Part shown: positions 1-8,607 of the stretch, in pieces
How the letters are laid out: each line of letters starts with the position of its first letter
How positions within the stretch are numbered: the first letter of the stretch is position 1
Assembly: GCF_011045035.1 (NCBI RefSeq)
Contig: NZ_JAALAA010000016.1
Coordinates: forward strand, 1 to 64,000
From: Nocardioides turkmenicus
GTDB lineage: Bacteria; Actinomycetota; Actinomycetes; Propionibacteriales; Nocardioidaceae
Reading direction: 5' to 3'
DNA: 64,000 bases
Program-made: the position numbers and the translations under genes
Notes under the pieces: model-generated
What the model was told of the DNA's origin: nothing
Databases searched by the model: none
The model's input: only the letters and a program-made list of their open reading frames with translations

Positions 1-1
1 C

Positions 2-427
2 GCTCCGCCCGCCCCGCCGGCCCCTCCGGTTCCGTCCGCCGTGCAGCCGGCCGCGCCGGCTCCGCCCGCACCGGCCCCGCAGCCGGCTGCGACGGCCCGC
101 TGGCGGGTCACGTTCGACACCGGCCAGAGCTTCGTGGTCGAGGGTCTGGCGATCGTCGGCCGCGGCCCGGAGCCCCGCCCGGGCGAGGAGGTCTCCCACC
201 GGGTGGCCCTCTCCTCGAGCGACATGTCGCTGTCCAAGACCCACGCCCAGTTCCAGGTCGCCGCCGACGGCACCCTCGTGGTCATGGACCGGGGTTCCAC
301 CAACGGCACCACCCTGATCCGCCAGGGTGCTGCCCGAGCCCTCGGCGCCCGCCGCCCGGCCGCTCTGGTCCACGGCGACAAGGTGAAGTTCGGCGACCGC
401 ACCATGGACGTGGTCCGCGAGGCCTGA
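2..427 (+). CDS. FHA-domain protein, 5'-truncated
   Basis: Only the C-terminal 141 residues are in the window. The frame is open to the left edge, and its first ~40 residues are an Ala/Pro-rich linker, so the true start lies upstream. The rest matches a forkhead-associated domain: a V/I-GRG strand, 'S..D.SLSKTHAQF' (the conserved S and H that contact phosphothreonine) and 'DRGSTNGT' before the last strands. FHA domains bind phosphothreonine peptides, usually made by Ser/Thr kinases such as PknA/B. The missing N-terminal half could carry another domain (for example DUF3662 or a membrane region). The gene converges on lepB across a perfect hairpin. Confidence 0.85.
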   Translation, partial: APPAPPAPPVPSAVQPAAPAPPAPAPQPAATARWRVTFDTGQSFVVEGLAIVGRGPEPRPGEEVSHRVALSSSDMSLSKTHAQFQVAADGTLVVMDRGSTNGTTLIRQGAARALGARRPAALVHGDKVKFGDRTMDVVREA

Positions 428-447
428 GTTCCTCCCGCCGAATCGGT

Positions 448-487
448 AGTTGTGGGCGACGAAACGACAGTTTCGTCGCCCACAACT
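448..487. terminator. Perfect 18-bp hairpin between convergent genes
   Basis: Arms 448-465 and 470-487 are exact reverse complements (18 of 18) with a GACA loop. It lies 20 nt after the FHA stop and 42 nt beyond the lepB stop on the other strand, so it can act as a bidirectional intrinsic terminator. There is no U-run, as is usual in actinobacteria. The length and perfection would also suit a dispersed palindromic repeat. Confidence 0.8.
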
Positions 488-529
488 GCATTCTCGGCCC
501 GCCATGACGACCGACTCTGCGGGATGGGA

Positions 530-1291
530 TCAGTCGAGGGACTCGAAGGTCTCCGGGCGGCGCTCGAGGCCGAACCGGTCGGTGGGCCAGAAGACGACCG
601 TGACGCGCCCGACGACGTCGGAGACGGGTACGAACGCGTTTCCGCAGGCCGGATCGTCCGACTTCTGGCGCTTCGGGCTGCACAGGTGGAAGGACGAGTC
701 GGCGGAGTTGGCGCGGTTGTCGCCCATCACGAAGAGCCGGCCCTCCGGGACGACGGCCTTCCAGCCCCGGCAGCCGCCCTTGACGTACGAACCGTTGTCC
801 TGCGCCATCGGGCCGTCACAGGTGTCGGTGGGAGCGATGAACGAGGACTCGTCCAACGGCGTTCCGTTGACCACGATCCGACCCGAATCGCAGCACTCCA
901 CGGTGTCGCCGGCGACGCCGATGACCCGCTTCACCAGATGGTCACCGGTCGGGTAGAGCCCTACCTTGGCGAGCACGGCCCGGAACCCGGTCGGGGCGGG
1001 TGGCACCTGGTTGGTCGCGAGCCAGTCGCCCGGGTCGGCGAAGACGACGACGTCGCCGCGCTCGGGGGTGCCGGTCCAGTAGGACGGCTTCTCCACCAGC
1101 ACCCGGTCGTTGACCTCCAGCCCGGGCTGCATCGACTCGGAGGGGATGTAGAACGCCTGGGCGAGGAACGTCTTGATGACGACCGCGAGCAGGATCGCGG
1201 TCACCGCGATGATCCCGATCTCGACCAGCGACCCCAGAAGTCCTCTCGACCGCCGGCCAGACTCCACCGACGCCTCCCGCTCTGCCCCCAT
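530..1291 (-). CDS. lepB: Signal peptidase I
   Basis: 253-aa type I signal peptidase, which removes signal peptides from secreted proteins at the outer face of the membrane. A single N-terminal membrane anchor (residues ~21-42) is followed by the nucleophile motif 'PSESMQP' (Ser53). Downstream are the catalytic-lysine motif 'VKRVIGVAGD' and the C-terminal box 'MGDNRANSADS'. Between the lysine box and the end are several cysteines (CC, C..C), which might pair outside the membrane. The ATG at 1291 gives a short cytoplasmic N-terminus; the frame stays open further upstream but that extension is low-complexity. It is transcribed divergently from larE. Confidence 0.93.
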   Translation of the reverse strand: MGAEREASVESGRRSRGLLGSLVEIGIIAVTAILLAVVIKTFLAQAFYIPSESMQPGLEVNDRVLVEKPSYWTGTPERGDVVVFADPGDWLATNQVPPAPTGFRAVLAKVGLYPTGDHLVKRVIGVAGDTVECCDSGRIVVNGTPLDESSFIAPTDTCDGPMAQDNGSYVKGGCRGWKAVVPEGRLFVMGDNRANSADSSFHLCSPKRQKSDDPACGNAFVPVSDVVGRVTVVFWPTDRFGLERRPETFESLD

Positions 1292-1424
1292 GGCCTCGAC
1301 CCTATCCAGAGCACGGTCCCGCTCCGGTGCAATCCGGACTTCGGGAGGCGCGCGCCGTGCCTCCTGCCTCGTCTCCGATGCCGATCCGCGAGCGCGTCGT
1401 GGAGCACGTCGATAAGGTCGACGC

Positions 1425-2270
1425 GTGTCCGACCTCGACCGACGGCTCAGCGCTCTCGAAGCGGATCTCCAGACTCGGGGAAGCGTGCTGGTGGCCTTCT
1501 CCGGTGGCGCCGACAGCGCCTTCCTCCTCGCCGCCGCGGCCAGAGCCCTGGGCAGCGACAACGTGGCCGCGGCGACCGGTTACTCACACAGCCTCCCGGT
1601 CGCCGAGCGGGATCCGGCCGCGGAGTTCGCGAGAAGCCTCGGCGTACGCCTCATCACCCCGCAGACCCACGAGATGGAGCGGGAGGGCTACCGCGCCAAC
1701 GGCACCGACCGGTGCTTCTTCTGCAAGGCTGAGCTGCTCGACACCCTGACCCCGCTGGCCCGCGAGCTCGGCCTGGCCCACGTCGCGACCGGCACCAACG
1801 CCGACGACGCGATCGAGGGGCTCAACGGTCTGCGGCCCGGCATCCGCGCGGCTGCCGAGCGCGGTGCGATCACGCCGCTCAGGGACGCCGGTCTGACCAA
1901 GGCGCAGATCCGCGAGGCATCGCGCCGCTGGGCCCTGCCGACCTGGGACAAACCGGCCGCCGCCTGCCTCTCCAGCCGGATCGCCTACGGCCTCGAGGTC
2001 ACCCCGCGACGGCTCGCGCGCGTGGAGCGGGCGGAGCAAGGCGTACGCAGCGTGCTGGCCACCCGCGGCCACGACGCCGCCCGGGTCGACCTGCGCGTGC
2101 GCGACCACGGGGAGAAGGCCACCGTCGAGCTGTCCGCTACCCTCCTGCCTCTCGACCCCCAGCATGCCGACGAGGTGCTCAAGACCGTGACAGACGCAGG
2201 ATTCCCCGCCGCCGAGATCGACCCACGGGGCTTCCGCTCCGGATCGATGAACCAGAAGGCGGCGAAGTGA
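1425..2270 (+). CDS. larE: LarE-type ATP-dependent sacrificial sulfur transferase
   Basis: 281-aa PP-loop ATP pyrophosphatase. 'SGGADS' (residues 26-31) is the PP-loop, 'RCFFCK' follows near residue 97, and 'KPAAACLSSR' carries Cys181, which aligns with the cysteine that LarE of lactobacilli sacrifices to thiolate the nickel-pincer cofactor of lactate racemase. Function in that pathway is known for the family. No larA, larB or larC is visible in this window, so the acceptor here is unknown; related enzymes may serve other thiolation reactions. Start GTG. The stop overlaps the next gene by 4 nt (GTGA), so the two are translationally coupled. Confidence 0.88.
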   Translation: MSDLDRRLSALEADLQTRGSVLVAFSGGADSAFLLAAAARALGSDNVAAATGYSHSLPVAERDPAAEFARSLGVRLITPQTHEMEREGYRANGTDRCFFCKAELLDTLTPLARELGLAHVATGTNADDAIEGLNGLRPGIRAAAERGAITPLRDAGLTKAQIREASRRWALPTWDKPAAACLSSRIAYGLEVTPRRLARVERAEQGVRSVLATRGHDAARVDLRVRDHGEKATVELSATLLPLDPQHADEVLKTVTDAGFPAAEIDPRGFRSGSMNQKAAK

Positions 2271-2974
2271 GGGAGTTCTGGGACACCGTCACCGCGACCC
2301 AGACCGTTCCTGAAGCACCATGGCTGATCGGCGCCGGGCTCGTCGCCCTCGCCCTCGTGGTGTGGCGTACGTCCTGGCGCACCGTGCGGCTCGGCGTCAC
2401 CGTCGTCCACGAGGCGGGTCACGCGGTCGTCGCGGTCCTGGTGGGAAGGCGCCTGGCCGGGATCAAGCTCCACTCCGACACCTCGGGCGTCACCCTCTCG
2501 CGCGGCAAGCCGACCGGGCCGGGGATGGTGGCGATGCTCGCCGCCGGCTACCTCGCCCCGGCGCTCCTCGGTCTGCTCAGCGCCACGATGCTCGCGGCCG
2601 GTCACGCCCTGGGGCTGCTGTGGCTCCTGGTGGCGGCGATGCTCGTGCTGCTGGTGTGGGTACGCAACGGCTACGGCCTCGCCGTCCTGCTGGTGCTCGG
2701 CGCCGGACTGGGCGCGATCAGCTGGTACGCCGACGGCCCGATCCAGACCATCGTCGCCACCCTGGTGACCTGGCTGCTCCTGCTCGCCTCACCGAGGCCA
2801 CTGCTGGAGCTCCTCGGCCGCGGCGAGCGCGGCCGTCGCGGCTCCGACCCCGACCAGCTCGCCCGCCTGACCGGCATCCCGTCGGTGCTCTGGATCCTGC
2901 TGCTGCTGGCCGTCAACATCGCCGGCCTCGTGGTCGGCGTGCAGACCCTGATCCCCGACCTGAGCTGGATCTAG
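2267..2974 (+). CDS. M50-type membrane metalloprotease (peptidase M50B-like)
   Basis: 235-aa integral membrane protein with about six hydrophobic segments. 'HEAGH' at residues 48-52 is the HExxH zinc-binding motif typical of site-2-protease-like M50 families, set in a hydrophobic context after the first membrane segment. The actinobacterial M50B-like group is short and lacks a PDZ domain, as here. Substrate is unknown. It overlaps larE by 4 nt, and its stop lies 5 nt from the end of the convergent cold-shock gene. A second metal-ligand motif is not obvious to me. Confidence 0.8.
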   Translation: MREFWDTVTATQTVPEAPWLIGAGLVALALVVWRTSWRTVRLGVTVVHEAGHAVVAVLVGRRLAGIKLHSDTSGVTLSRGKPTGPGMVAMLAAGYLAPALLGLLSATMLAAGHALGLLWLLVAAMLVLLVWVRNGYGLAVLLVLGAGLGAISWYADGPIQTIVATLVTWLLLLASPRPLLELLGRGERGRRGSDPDQLARLTGIPSVLWILLLLAVNIAGLVVGVQTLIPDLSWI

Positions 2975-2979
2975 AGGGC

Positions 2980-3378
2980 CTAGAGCTCGAACTCGTCGGC
3001 GATCTGGCGCAGCGCGGGGGAGACCTTCTTGGCCAGCTCGCGCGTGGGCGGGCGGCCCTGGGCGTAGCCGTCGCGGATGTCGTCGAGGAGCTTGATGACG
3101 TTCTCGACGATCAGCTCCATCTCCTCGGGCTTGCGACGCTTGGCGGCGCGCTGGCGGCCGGAGACGGACGGGGAGCGCTCCAGGACGGTCACCGAGAGCG
3201 CCTGCTCGCCGCGGCGCCCCTGGGCGATGCCGAACTCCACCCGGGTGCCGGCCTTCAAGGTCTTGGCAGCGCCCTCGGGGAGCGCGTCGGCGTGGACGTA
3301 CACGTCCGGACCGTCGTCCTGCGACAGAAACCCGAAGCCCTTGGTGGCGTCGAACCACTTGACCTTGCCAGTAGGCAC
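2980..3378 (-). CDS. Cold-shock domain protein with C-terminal extension
   Basis: 132 aa. Residues 1-65 form a CspA-type OB fold: 'GKVKWFDATKGFGF' (RNP1) and 'DVYVHADAL' (RNP2). A basic linker (RQRAAKRRKPEE) and a predicted helical tail of about 50 residues follow, roughly doubling the usual ~67-aa length; such long CSD proteins occur in actinobacteria. Expected role is single-stranded nucleic-acid binding/RNA chaperoning. I use the GTG at 3378 because 'MPTGKVKWF' matches the family start; the frame upstream is open for 12 more codons. Confidence 0.87.
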   Translation of the reverse strand: MPTGKVKWFDATKGFGFLSQDDGPDVYVHADALPEGAAKTLKAGTRVEFGIAQGRRGEQALSVTVLERSPSVSGRQRAAKRRKPEEMELIVENVIKLLDDIRDGYAQGRPPTRELAKKVSPALRQIADEFEL

Positions 3379-3774
3379 GGCAGCTTGCCCCTTCCTCGCG
3401 CATCTGCGCTTCAAACGTACGTCGCCCGGCGACTGTGACGGCCGACGCGCAAGAGCCTAGTCCTCGGTGCCCAGGGACGCGCGAGGTATTCCCCTCTCCG
3501 GTCGTCCGGGCCCTCGGCCGGCATCCACGGATGGCTCGAAGTCTCGTCCCTCGCGCGGGTGGGGCATATACTCCGCCTGCCCCTCCATAGATTTGCAAAT
3601 GATTTCGTACACCATTGGTAATCGAGACCACTTATGACGTAAGTTTACGTCGCCAAAGACTGCAGACAGGCACGCCCGGGTGCCAGCAGACTTCGCGGCG
3701 GGGGACATGGGTATGCGCCACAGACGACGCACACCTTGCTCGGGAACGATGTGACATGGCCACGAGAGGGAGTA
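3379..3774. promoter_or_regulatory. 396-bp intergenic region between csp and conservon 1
   Basis: No credible gene. The stretch 3560-3660 is clearly more AT-rich than its surroundings and contains a perfect palindrome ATTTGCAAAT (3591-3600) and the inverted repeat at 3636-3651. It must hold the divergent promoters of the cold-shock gene and of conservon 1. A GAGAGGGAG ribosome-binding site ends 2 nt before the ATG at 3775. Confidence 0.55.
3636..3651. promoter_or_regulatory. Inverted repeat GACGTAA-GT-TTACGTC (candidate operator)
   Basis: Perfect 7-bp arms with a 2-bp spacer, in the AT-rich section about 125 bp before the conservon 1 start codon. The form fits a dimeric helix-turn-helix regulator site; which protein binds is unknown. 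Confidence 0.45.
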
Positions 3775-6700
3775 ATGGCCGAGCCATACGCAAGCACAAC
3801 CCACCGTCCGGACCGCAAGCCCTGGCAGGGAATTCGAGCGCGCCTGATCTTCGTGCTGCTCATCCCCACCATCGCGGCGATGGTGTTCGGTGGGTTGAGC
3901 ATTTCGCGCGCCCTCACGGCCCAGGCGGAAGCACGCCAGGCCGAGACCGTCGCCAAGGCACTGCCCGACACCTACAACCTCGCGATCAACATCCTGTTCG
4001 AGCGTGACGGTGCGCTGGCGGGTGTCCCCGATGTCGTGATGAGGCCGCTGCAGCAGACGACCGACGAGTCGATCGAGGCCTGGAGCGCCAAGGCGAAGGA
4101 GATCGACGCCGGCGACGACAAGGACCTCGAGAACAGCATCGTCGAGATCCAGCAGGCGCTGAACGGCATCGACGACCTGCGTGCGCAGATCCAGGAGAAG
4201 GACACCCAGGTCGAGGCCCAGCTGGCCTACACCAACGTGATGAACAACCTCTTCGGGATCTCGTCGCAGATGCCGACCCTGGAGAACGACGAGGTCTTCT
4301 CCAAGATCTCCGCGATCAGCAACGTGCGTCCTGCCTCGGAGGCGATGGGCACCGAGCGCGTGATCATGATGGAGGCGCTGAGCAAGAAGGCGGCAGCGGA
4401 GAAGAACGGCCAGGTCAACGTCGACGTCCTCACCGACGACAAGTTCGCCGAGCTCGCCCGCGCCGAGGCCAAGTGGCGCCTCTCGACGCTCGACTACTAC
4501 ACGAAGACGTCCGACGACATCCGCCAGATGCTCGACGAGCTGACCAACGAGACCACCGACAACGGCTCGATCGGGGCACCCGCCCACCGGGTCGTCAACC
4601 AGGTGATCACCAGCGGCGGCACCGAGCGGGTCAAGATGACCCCGGACCAGTACACCGGCGCCAGCACCGAGTTCATCCGCGGTCTGCAGAAGATGATCGT
4701 CGCGACCGCCCAGGAGATCAGTGACGACGTCGAGCAGATCAAGAAGGACGCGACCCGCGACGCCATCATCATCGGTGTCCTCGTCCTCGGTGTTCTGATC
4801 TTCGCCCTCGCGGTCGGTCTGGTCGCGGCCCGCTCCATCCTGTCGCCGCTGAGCCAGCTGCGCCGCCTGGCCTACAACCTGGCCAACCACGACCTGCCTG
4901 AGCGAGTCGCCTACATGAACCAGGCCGACGGCCCGGTCGACACCCATGTGGAACCGCTGGACATCGCCCGTCGAGACGAGATCGGTGACGTCGCGGACGC
5001 GTTCGACGCGGTCCACGTCGAGGCGATCCGGCTGGCGGGCGAGCAGGCCGAGCTGCGTTCGAACGTCGACAAGATGTTCATGAACCTCTCCCGCCGGTCG
5101 CAGAGCCTCGTCGAGCGCCAGCTCCAGCTCATCGACCAGCTCGAGGCCAACGAGCAGGACCCCGACGACCTCGCGAACCTGTTCCGCCTGGACCACCTCG
5201 CGACCCGTATGCGCCGCAACGACGAGTCCCTGCTGGTTCTCGCCGGCGGCGAGATCGGTCACGCTGCGCGTGGCCCGGTCCCGGTCCTCGACGTGCTCCG
5301 TGCCGCGGCCTCCGAGATCGAGCAGTTCGCCCGGGTCGACATCGACTCCGAGGAGAACGCCGAGTTCGAGGGCGCGATCGCGGGTGACCTCGTGCACCTG
5401 CTCGCGGAGCTGATCGAGAACGCCACCAACTTCTCCCCGCCCGACACCGCGGTCACGATCCGCACCTTCCGCGCCGGCCCCGCCGCGCCGCTGCTGGTCG
5501 AGATCGAGGACCTCGGTATCGGCATGACGCCGGAGGAGCTCGACGCGGCCAACATGAAGCTGCGCCGTGCGACCGGCCTCGACGCCGACGTCGCCCGGAT
5601 GATGGGTCTGGTCGTGGTCGCGCGCCTGGCGGCGCGTCACGGTCTCTACATCGAGCTCGTGCCCAACCGCCCGCGCGGTGTGGTCGCGCGGGTCGAGATG
5701 CCGGTCACCACGATCGTCGGCGCCCACGCCGAGACCCCGTCCGGCCAGCAGCAGGGCTTCGACGCGTACGCCTTCCAGCAGGGTGGCTACGGCCAGCAGG
5801 CCGCCGGCTACCCGGGCACCGGCGAGCTGCCCTACGAGATGCAGTACGGCATGCCCGCCTACGACGCCCAGCCGTACGCAGGTGGCAACCCCTACGACGT
5901 GCCCGTCGGTGCGCTGCCGGCGCCCGAGGCGCCCGCCGCCTCCGCGGCCGCGCCGCCGGCGCTGCCGAGCCGCACGCCGGGTGCCTCCAACCACCCGAAC
6001 CTGGTCAACAACGGCAGCTCGGTCTTCCCGCAGCCGGGTGCGAACGGCCAGTCCGGACAGCACAACGGCTTCGGCCAGACCGGACCGCAGACGGGCCAGC
6101 AGCCCGCCTACGGCGGCGTCCCGCCGATGCCGGGCGACCCGGGCTTCGAGGCCCCGGCCGCGCGCACCGGCACCTTCCCGGCGCAGCAGCCGCAGCAGTT
6201 CAGCGGTGGTCAGCCTCAGTTCGGTGGCGACCCGTTCGGCGGCAACCAGCCGGCCCAGGCCAGCGGTCCGCAGCAGAACTTCCTGTCCAACATGCTGCCC
6301 GTGCGCAAGGCGGAGGACCTGGCCGCCCGTTTCCCCGACGGTCGCTTCGACCCGAGCGAGACTGACCTCCCGCGGCGCGACCCGGGAGCCCAGGGCGGCA
6401 GCCCGTTCGGCACCGACACCGGCGCGTTCCGCACCTTCGAGCGCCCCAACGAGCGCACCACGCCGCGTACGCCGCCTCCGGGGTTCGGTCCTGACGACGA
6501 CCCGTTCGGTCCCGCCGGTGACGCGATCGCCCCGGGCCCGATGGCTCCGGAGCCGACCGACTCGCCGAACCCGCTCGACTCGACCACCGAGGTCCCGATC
6601 CTCGACGACGAGGGCAGCTCGATCTTCGACGACCTCCAGTCCGAGTGGTTCACCCGTCGTCGCCCGCTCGGCGCTCGCCGGGCGATGGAGGCGAAGGGCG

Positions 6701-7128
6701 ACCCGCTGAGCGACCCGATCGCCGCGCCGGCCGCCAAGTCCGGCGGCAACGGTGCGAGCAACGGTGAGGCGCGTCCCGCGGCGCACCCCGCACCGGACGC
6801 CGTCGACGAGCCGGCGTCCCAGGACGAGCCGACCACGCCGCCGAGCTGGTCCTCGCCGGGCGACGAGGGCTGGCGCCGGGCGCAGGAGCTGGAGAAGCTG
6901 CAGGAGCAGGAGCCGGCGACGGTCACCCAGGGTGGCCTCCCCGTACGTGTCCCGGGTCAGAACCTGATCCCGGGCGCGGCCCCGGCGGTCACACCACGGC
7001 CAGCAGGGCCGCGTAACATGGACGCGCGCCGGACCCGTGGCATGTCGAGCTTCCAGAAGGGCGTCAGCCGCGCCCGCAACAACCCCGCTGAGGCGGAAAG
7101 CAACCCCGAAGGTGAGGAGCAGCAGTGA
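3775..7128 (+). CDS. Conservon sensor: nitrate/nitrite-sensor-type histidine-kinase-like ATPase (CvnA)
   Basis: 1117-aa membrane protein. TM1 is at ~22-45 and TM2 at ~329-354; the extracellular part between them (~285 aa, helical) resembles the NIT nitrate/nitrite-sensing domain. A HAMP segment (~350-425), a dimerisation helix region with 'FRLDHLATRMRR' (His474) and a GHKL ATPase domain follow ('ELIENATNFSP', Asn549; 'IEDLGIGMTPEEL', G1 box). From ~650 to the end the protein is a disordered Pro/Gly/Gln-rich tail of over 450 residues. This is the first gene of a CvnA-B-C-D set; in Streptomyces CvnA proteins form a membrane complex with the other three, and no response regulator is encoded nearby. 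Its stop overlaps the next start (GTGA). Confidence 0.9.
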   Translation: MAEPYASTTHRPDRKPWQGIRARLIFVLLIPTIAAMVFGGLSISRALTAQAEARQAETVAKALPDTYNLAINILFERDGALAGVPDVVMRPLQQTTDESIEAWSAKAKEIDAGDDKDLENSIVEIQQALNGIDDLRAQIQEKDTQVEAQLAYTNVMNNLFGISSQMPTLENDEVFSKISAISNVRPASEAMGTERVIMMEALSKKAAAEKNGQVNVDVLTDDKFAELARAEAKWRLSTLDYYTKTSDDIRQMLDELTNETTDNGSIGAPAHRVVNQVITSGGTERVKMTPDQYTGASTEFIRGLQKMIVATAQEISDDVEQIKKDATRDAIIIGVLVLGVLIFALAVGLVAARSILSPLSQLRRLAYNLANHDLPERVAYMNQADGPVDTHVEPLDIARRDEIGDVADAFDAVHVEAIRLAGEQAELRSNVDKMFMNLSRRSQSLVERQLQLIDQLEANEQDPDDLANLFRLDHLATRMRRNDESLLVLAGGEIGHAARGPVPVLDVLRAAASEIEQFARVDIDSEENAEFEGAIAGDLVHLLAELIENATNFSPPDTAVTIRTFRAGPAAPLLVEIEDLGIGMTPEELDAANMKLRRATGLDADVARMMGLVVVARLAARHGLYIELVPNRPRGVVARVEMPVTTIVGAHAETPSGQQQGFDAYAFQQGGYGQQAAGYPGTGELPYEMQYGMPAYDAQPYAGGNPYDVPVGALPAPEAPAASAAAPPALPSRTPGASNHPNLVNNGSSVFPQPGANGQSGQHNGFGQTGPQTGQQPAYGGVPPMPGDPGFEAPAARTGTFPAQQPQQFSGGQPQFGGDPFGGNQPAQASGPQQNFLSNMLPVRKAEDLAARFPDGRFDPSETDLPRRDPGAQGGSPFGTDTGAFRTFERPNERTTPRTPPPGFGPDDDPFGPAGDAIAPGPMAPEPTDSPNPLDSTTEVPILDDEGSSIFDDLQSEWFTRRRPLGARRAMEAKGDPLSDPIAAPAAKSGGNGASNGEARPAAHPAPDAVDEPASQDEPTTPPSWSSPGDEGWRRAQELEKLQEQEPATVTQGGLPVRVPGQNLIPGAAPAVTPRPAGPRNMDARRTRGMSSFQKGVSRARNNPAEAESNPEGEEQQ

Positions 7129-7520
7129 CAACGGCCCCCGCAGGACTGGACTGGCTTGTCGACAGCCTGACCCAGCGCACCCCCGACATCGCTCACGCGA
7201 TCCTGGTGTCGGCTGATGGCATGCCGATGGCCAGCTCCGTCGACTTCCCCCCGGACCGGGCCGACCAGCTCTCGGCGATCGCCTCCGGCCTGACGAGTCT
7301 TACCCAGGGAGCAGCTCGGTGCTTCGCCGCGGGTAATGTCCAGCAGATGGTCATCGAGATGGACGGTGGCTATCTGGTCCTCATGGCGGTTGGTGAGGGC
7401 TCCAGCCTCGCTGCCCTCGCCGCCCCCGACTGCGATCTGGGACAGGTTGGCTACCAGATGCAGCTGCTCATCTCGCGTGTTGCCACCGCCCTCACCCCCG
7501 ATACCAGAACCGGCGCCTGA
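7125..7520 (+). CDS. Roadblock/LC7-domain protein (CvnB)
   Basis: 131 aa, a single roadblock/LC7 (MglB-like) domain: 'LDWLVDSLTQRTPDIAHAILVSADGMPMA', then alternating helices and strands ending at ~120. MglB-type proteins regulate the partner MglA-type GTPase, encoded two genes downstream. Start GTG overlaps the upstream stop by 4 nt. It is similar in design to the protein at 45624-46073, which is 18 residues longer. Confidence 0.9.
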   Translation: MTTAPAGLDWLVDSLTQRTPDIAHAILVSADGMPMASSVDFPPDRADQLSAIASGLTSLTQGAARCFAAGNVQQMVIEMDGGYLVLMAVGEGSSLAALAAPDCDLGQVGYQMQLLISRVATALTPDTRTGA

Positions 7521-7547
7521 TGCGCGCCCGAGCTTAGGACCGAGATC

Positions 7548-7898
7548 GTGAGCAACCACGCCTCCGAACCGCCGCCCCTTGTCAGGCCGTATGCCCTGAC
7601 TCGTGGCCGCACGCAACCCAAGCGCGTCTTCCCGATGGAAGCCCTGGTGATCACCGACCGCTACGTGATCGACGGCTACGTCCGGTCGCCAGAGGAGAGG
7701 ACGATCGCGGAGCTCTGCCGCGAGAGCCGCTCCGTCGCCGAGGTTGCGGCGCTCATCCGGGTGCCGCTGGGTGTCGCCCGAGTCCTGATCGGTGATCTTG
7801 CGGAGCGCGGCGTGGTGCAGGTGCACGCCAGCAAGGTCCCGGACGCCCCGGACACCGCTCTCCTCGAGCGCGTGCTGTCCGGCCTGAGGAAGCTTTGA
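7548..7898 (+). CDS. DUF742 protein (CvnC)
   Basis: 116 aa. 'LVRPYALTRGRTQP' near the N-terminus is the signature of DUF742, followed by a winged-helix-like C-terminal half ('SVAEVAALIRVPLGVARVLIGDLAERGVV'). Family members are always the third gene of conservons and probably act as an adaptor between sensor and GTPase; the fold suggests nucleic-acid or protein binding, but the biochemical role is not established. Start GTG; 27 nt separate it from the roadblock gene. Confidence 0.9.
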   Translation: MSNHASEPPPLVRPYALTRGRTQPKRVFPMEALVITDRYVIDGYVRSPEERTIAELCRESRSVAEVAALIRVPLGVARVLIGDLAERGVVQVHASKVPDAPDTALLERVLSGLRKL

Positions 7899-7911
7899 CA
7901 GGAGTAATGCA

Positions 7912-8490
7912 GTGACCACCGACTCCAAGCAGGCGACCATGTCTGCGAAGATCGTCATCGCCGGCGGGTTCGGCGTTGGTAAGACGACCTTCGTCGGCTC
8001 CGTCTCGGAGATCGTCCCCCTGACGACCGAGGCCGTCATGACGCAGGCGACCGCCGGCGTCGACGACCTCTCTGCCGTGCCCAACAAGAAGACGACGACC
8101 GTCGCCATGGACTTCGGGCGAGTCTCCCTCGACTCCGACCTGATCCTCTACCTGTTCGGCACCCCCGGTCAGAACCGCTTCTGGTTCATGTGGGACGACC
8201 TGACCCAGGGTGCCATCGGCGCCGTTGTGCTCATCGACACCCGTCGTCTCGCCGACTCCTTCGGCGCGATCGACTACTTCGAGTCCCGCAACGTGCCGTT
8301 CGTGGTGGCCCACAACGTCTTCGGCGCCAACCAGGCCTACAAGCCGGAGCAGATCCGCGAGGCCCTGGCTCTGCGCCCGGACATCCCGATCGTCACCTGT
8401 GACGCCCGCGACCGCCAGTCGACCAAGGCGACGCTGATCTCGCTCGTCGAGTACGTCCTCTCCATGGTCTCCACGCGCGCTCTTCAGTAG
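7912..8490 (+). CDS. MglA-like small GTPase (CvnD)
   Basis: 192 aa. Walker A 'GGFGVGKT' (residues 18-25) is followed by the switch-like 'LFGTPGQNRFWFMWDDL', in which the usual DxxG is replaced by GTPGQ, as is typical for this actinobacterial ATP/GTP-binding group. The base-recognition NKxD motif is changed ('HNVFG'), so nucleotide preference is uncertain. In Streptomyces CvnD is a GTPase that interacts with CvnA-C. Last gene of conservon 1; a strong hairpin begins 11 nt after the stop. Confidence 0.9.
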   Translation: MTTDSKQATMSAKIVIAGGFGVGKTTFVGSVSEIVPLTTEAVMTQATAGVDDLSAVPNKKTTTVAMDFGRVSLDSDLILYLFGTPGQNRFWFMWDDLTQGAIGAVVLIDTRRLADSFGAIDYFESRNVPFVVAHNVFGANQAYKPEQIREALALRPDIPIVTCDARDRQSTKATLISLVEYVLSMVSTRALQ

Positions 8491-8500
8491 CGACGCGAAC

Positions 8501-8539
8501 GCCGACACCCGCCGTAGCCACGCTCCGGCGGGTGTCGGC
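8501..8539 (+). terminator. Conservon 1 terminator
   Basis: GCCGACACCCGCC (8501-8513) pairs perfectly over 13 bp with GGCGGGTGTCGGC (8527-8539) across a 13-nt loop, followed by the AT-rich ATTTATG. It sits directly after the GTPase gene. Confidence 0.85.
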
Positions 8540-8607
8540 GATTTATGAGGTCGCGCGGGGCGCCAAGACTGTGCAGTAGAGGCGTACGTCTGGGAGGATG
8601 ACGCGCT

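Noticed and set aside
3457..7131. Open frame of over 1200 codons antisense to the conservon 1 sensor
   Set aside because: High-GC third positions remove stops on the opposite strand; its product is Arg/Val/Leu low-complexity with no family, and the plus-strand gene is clear.
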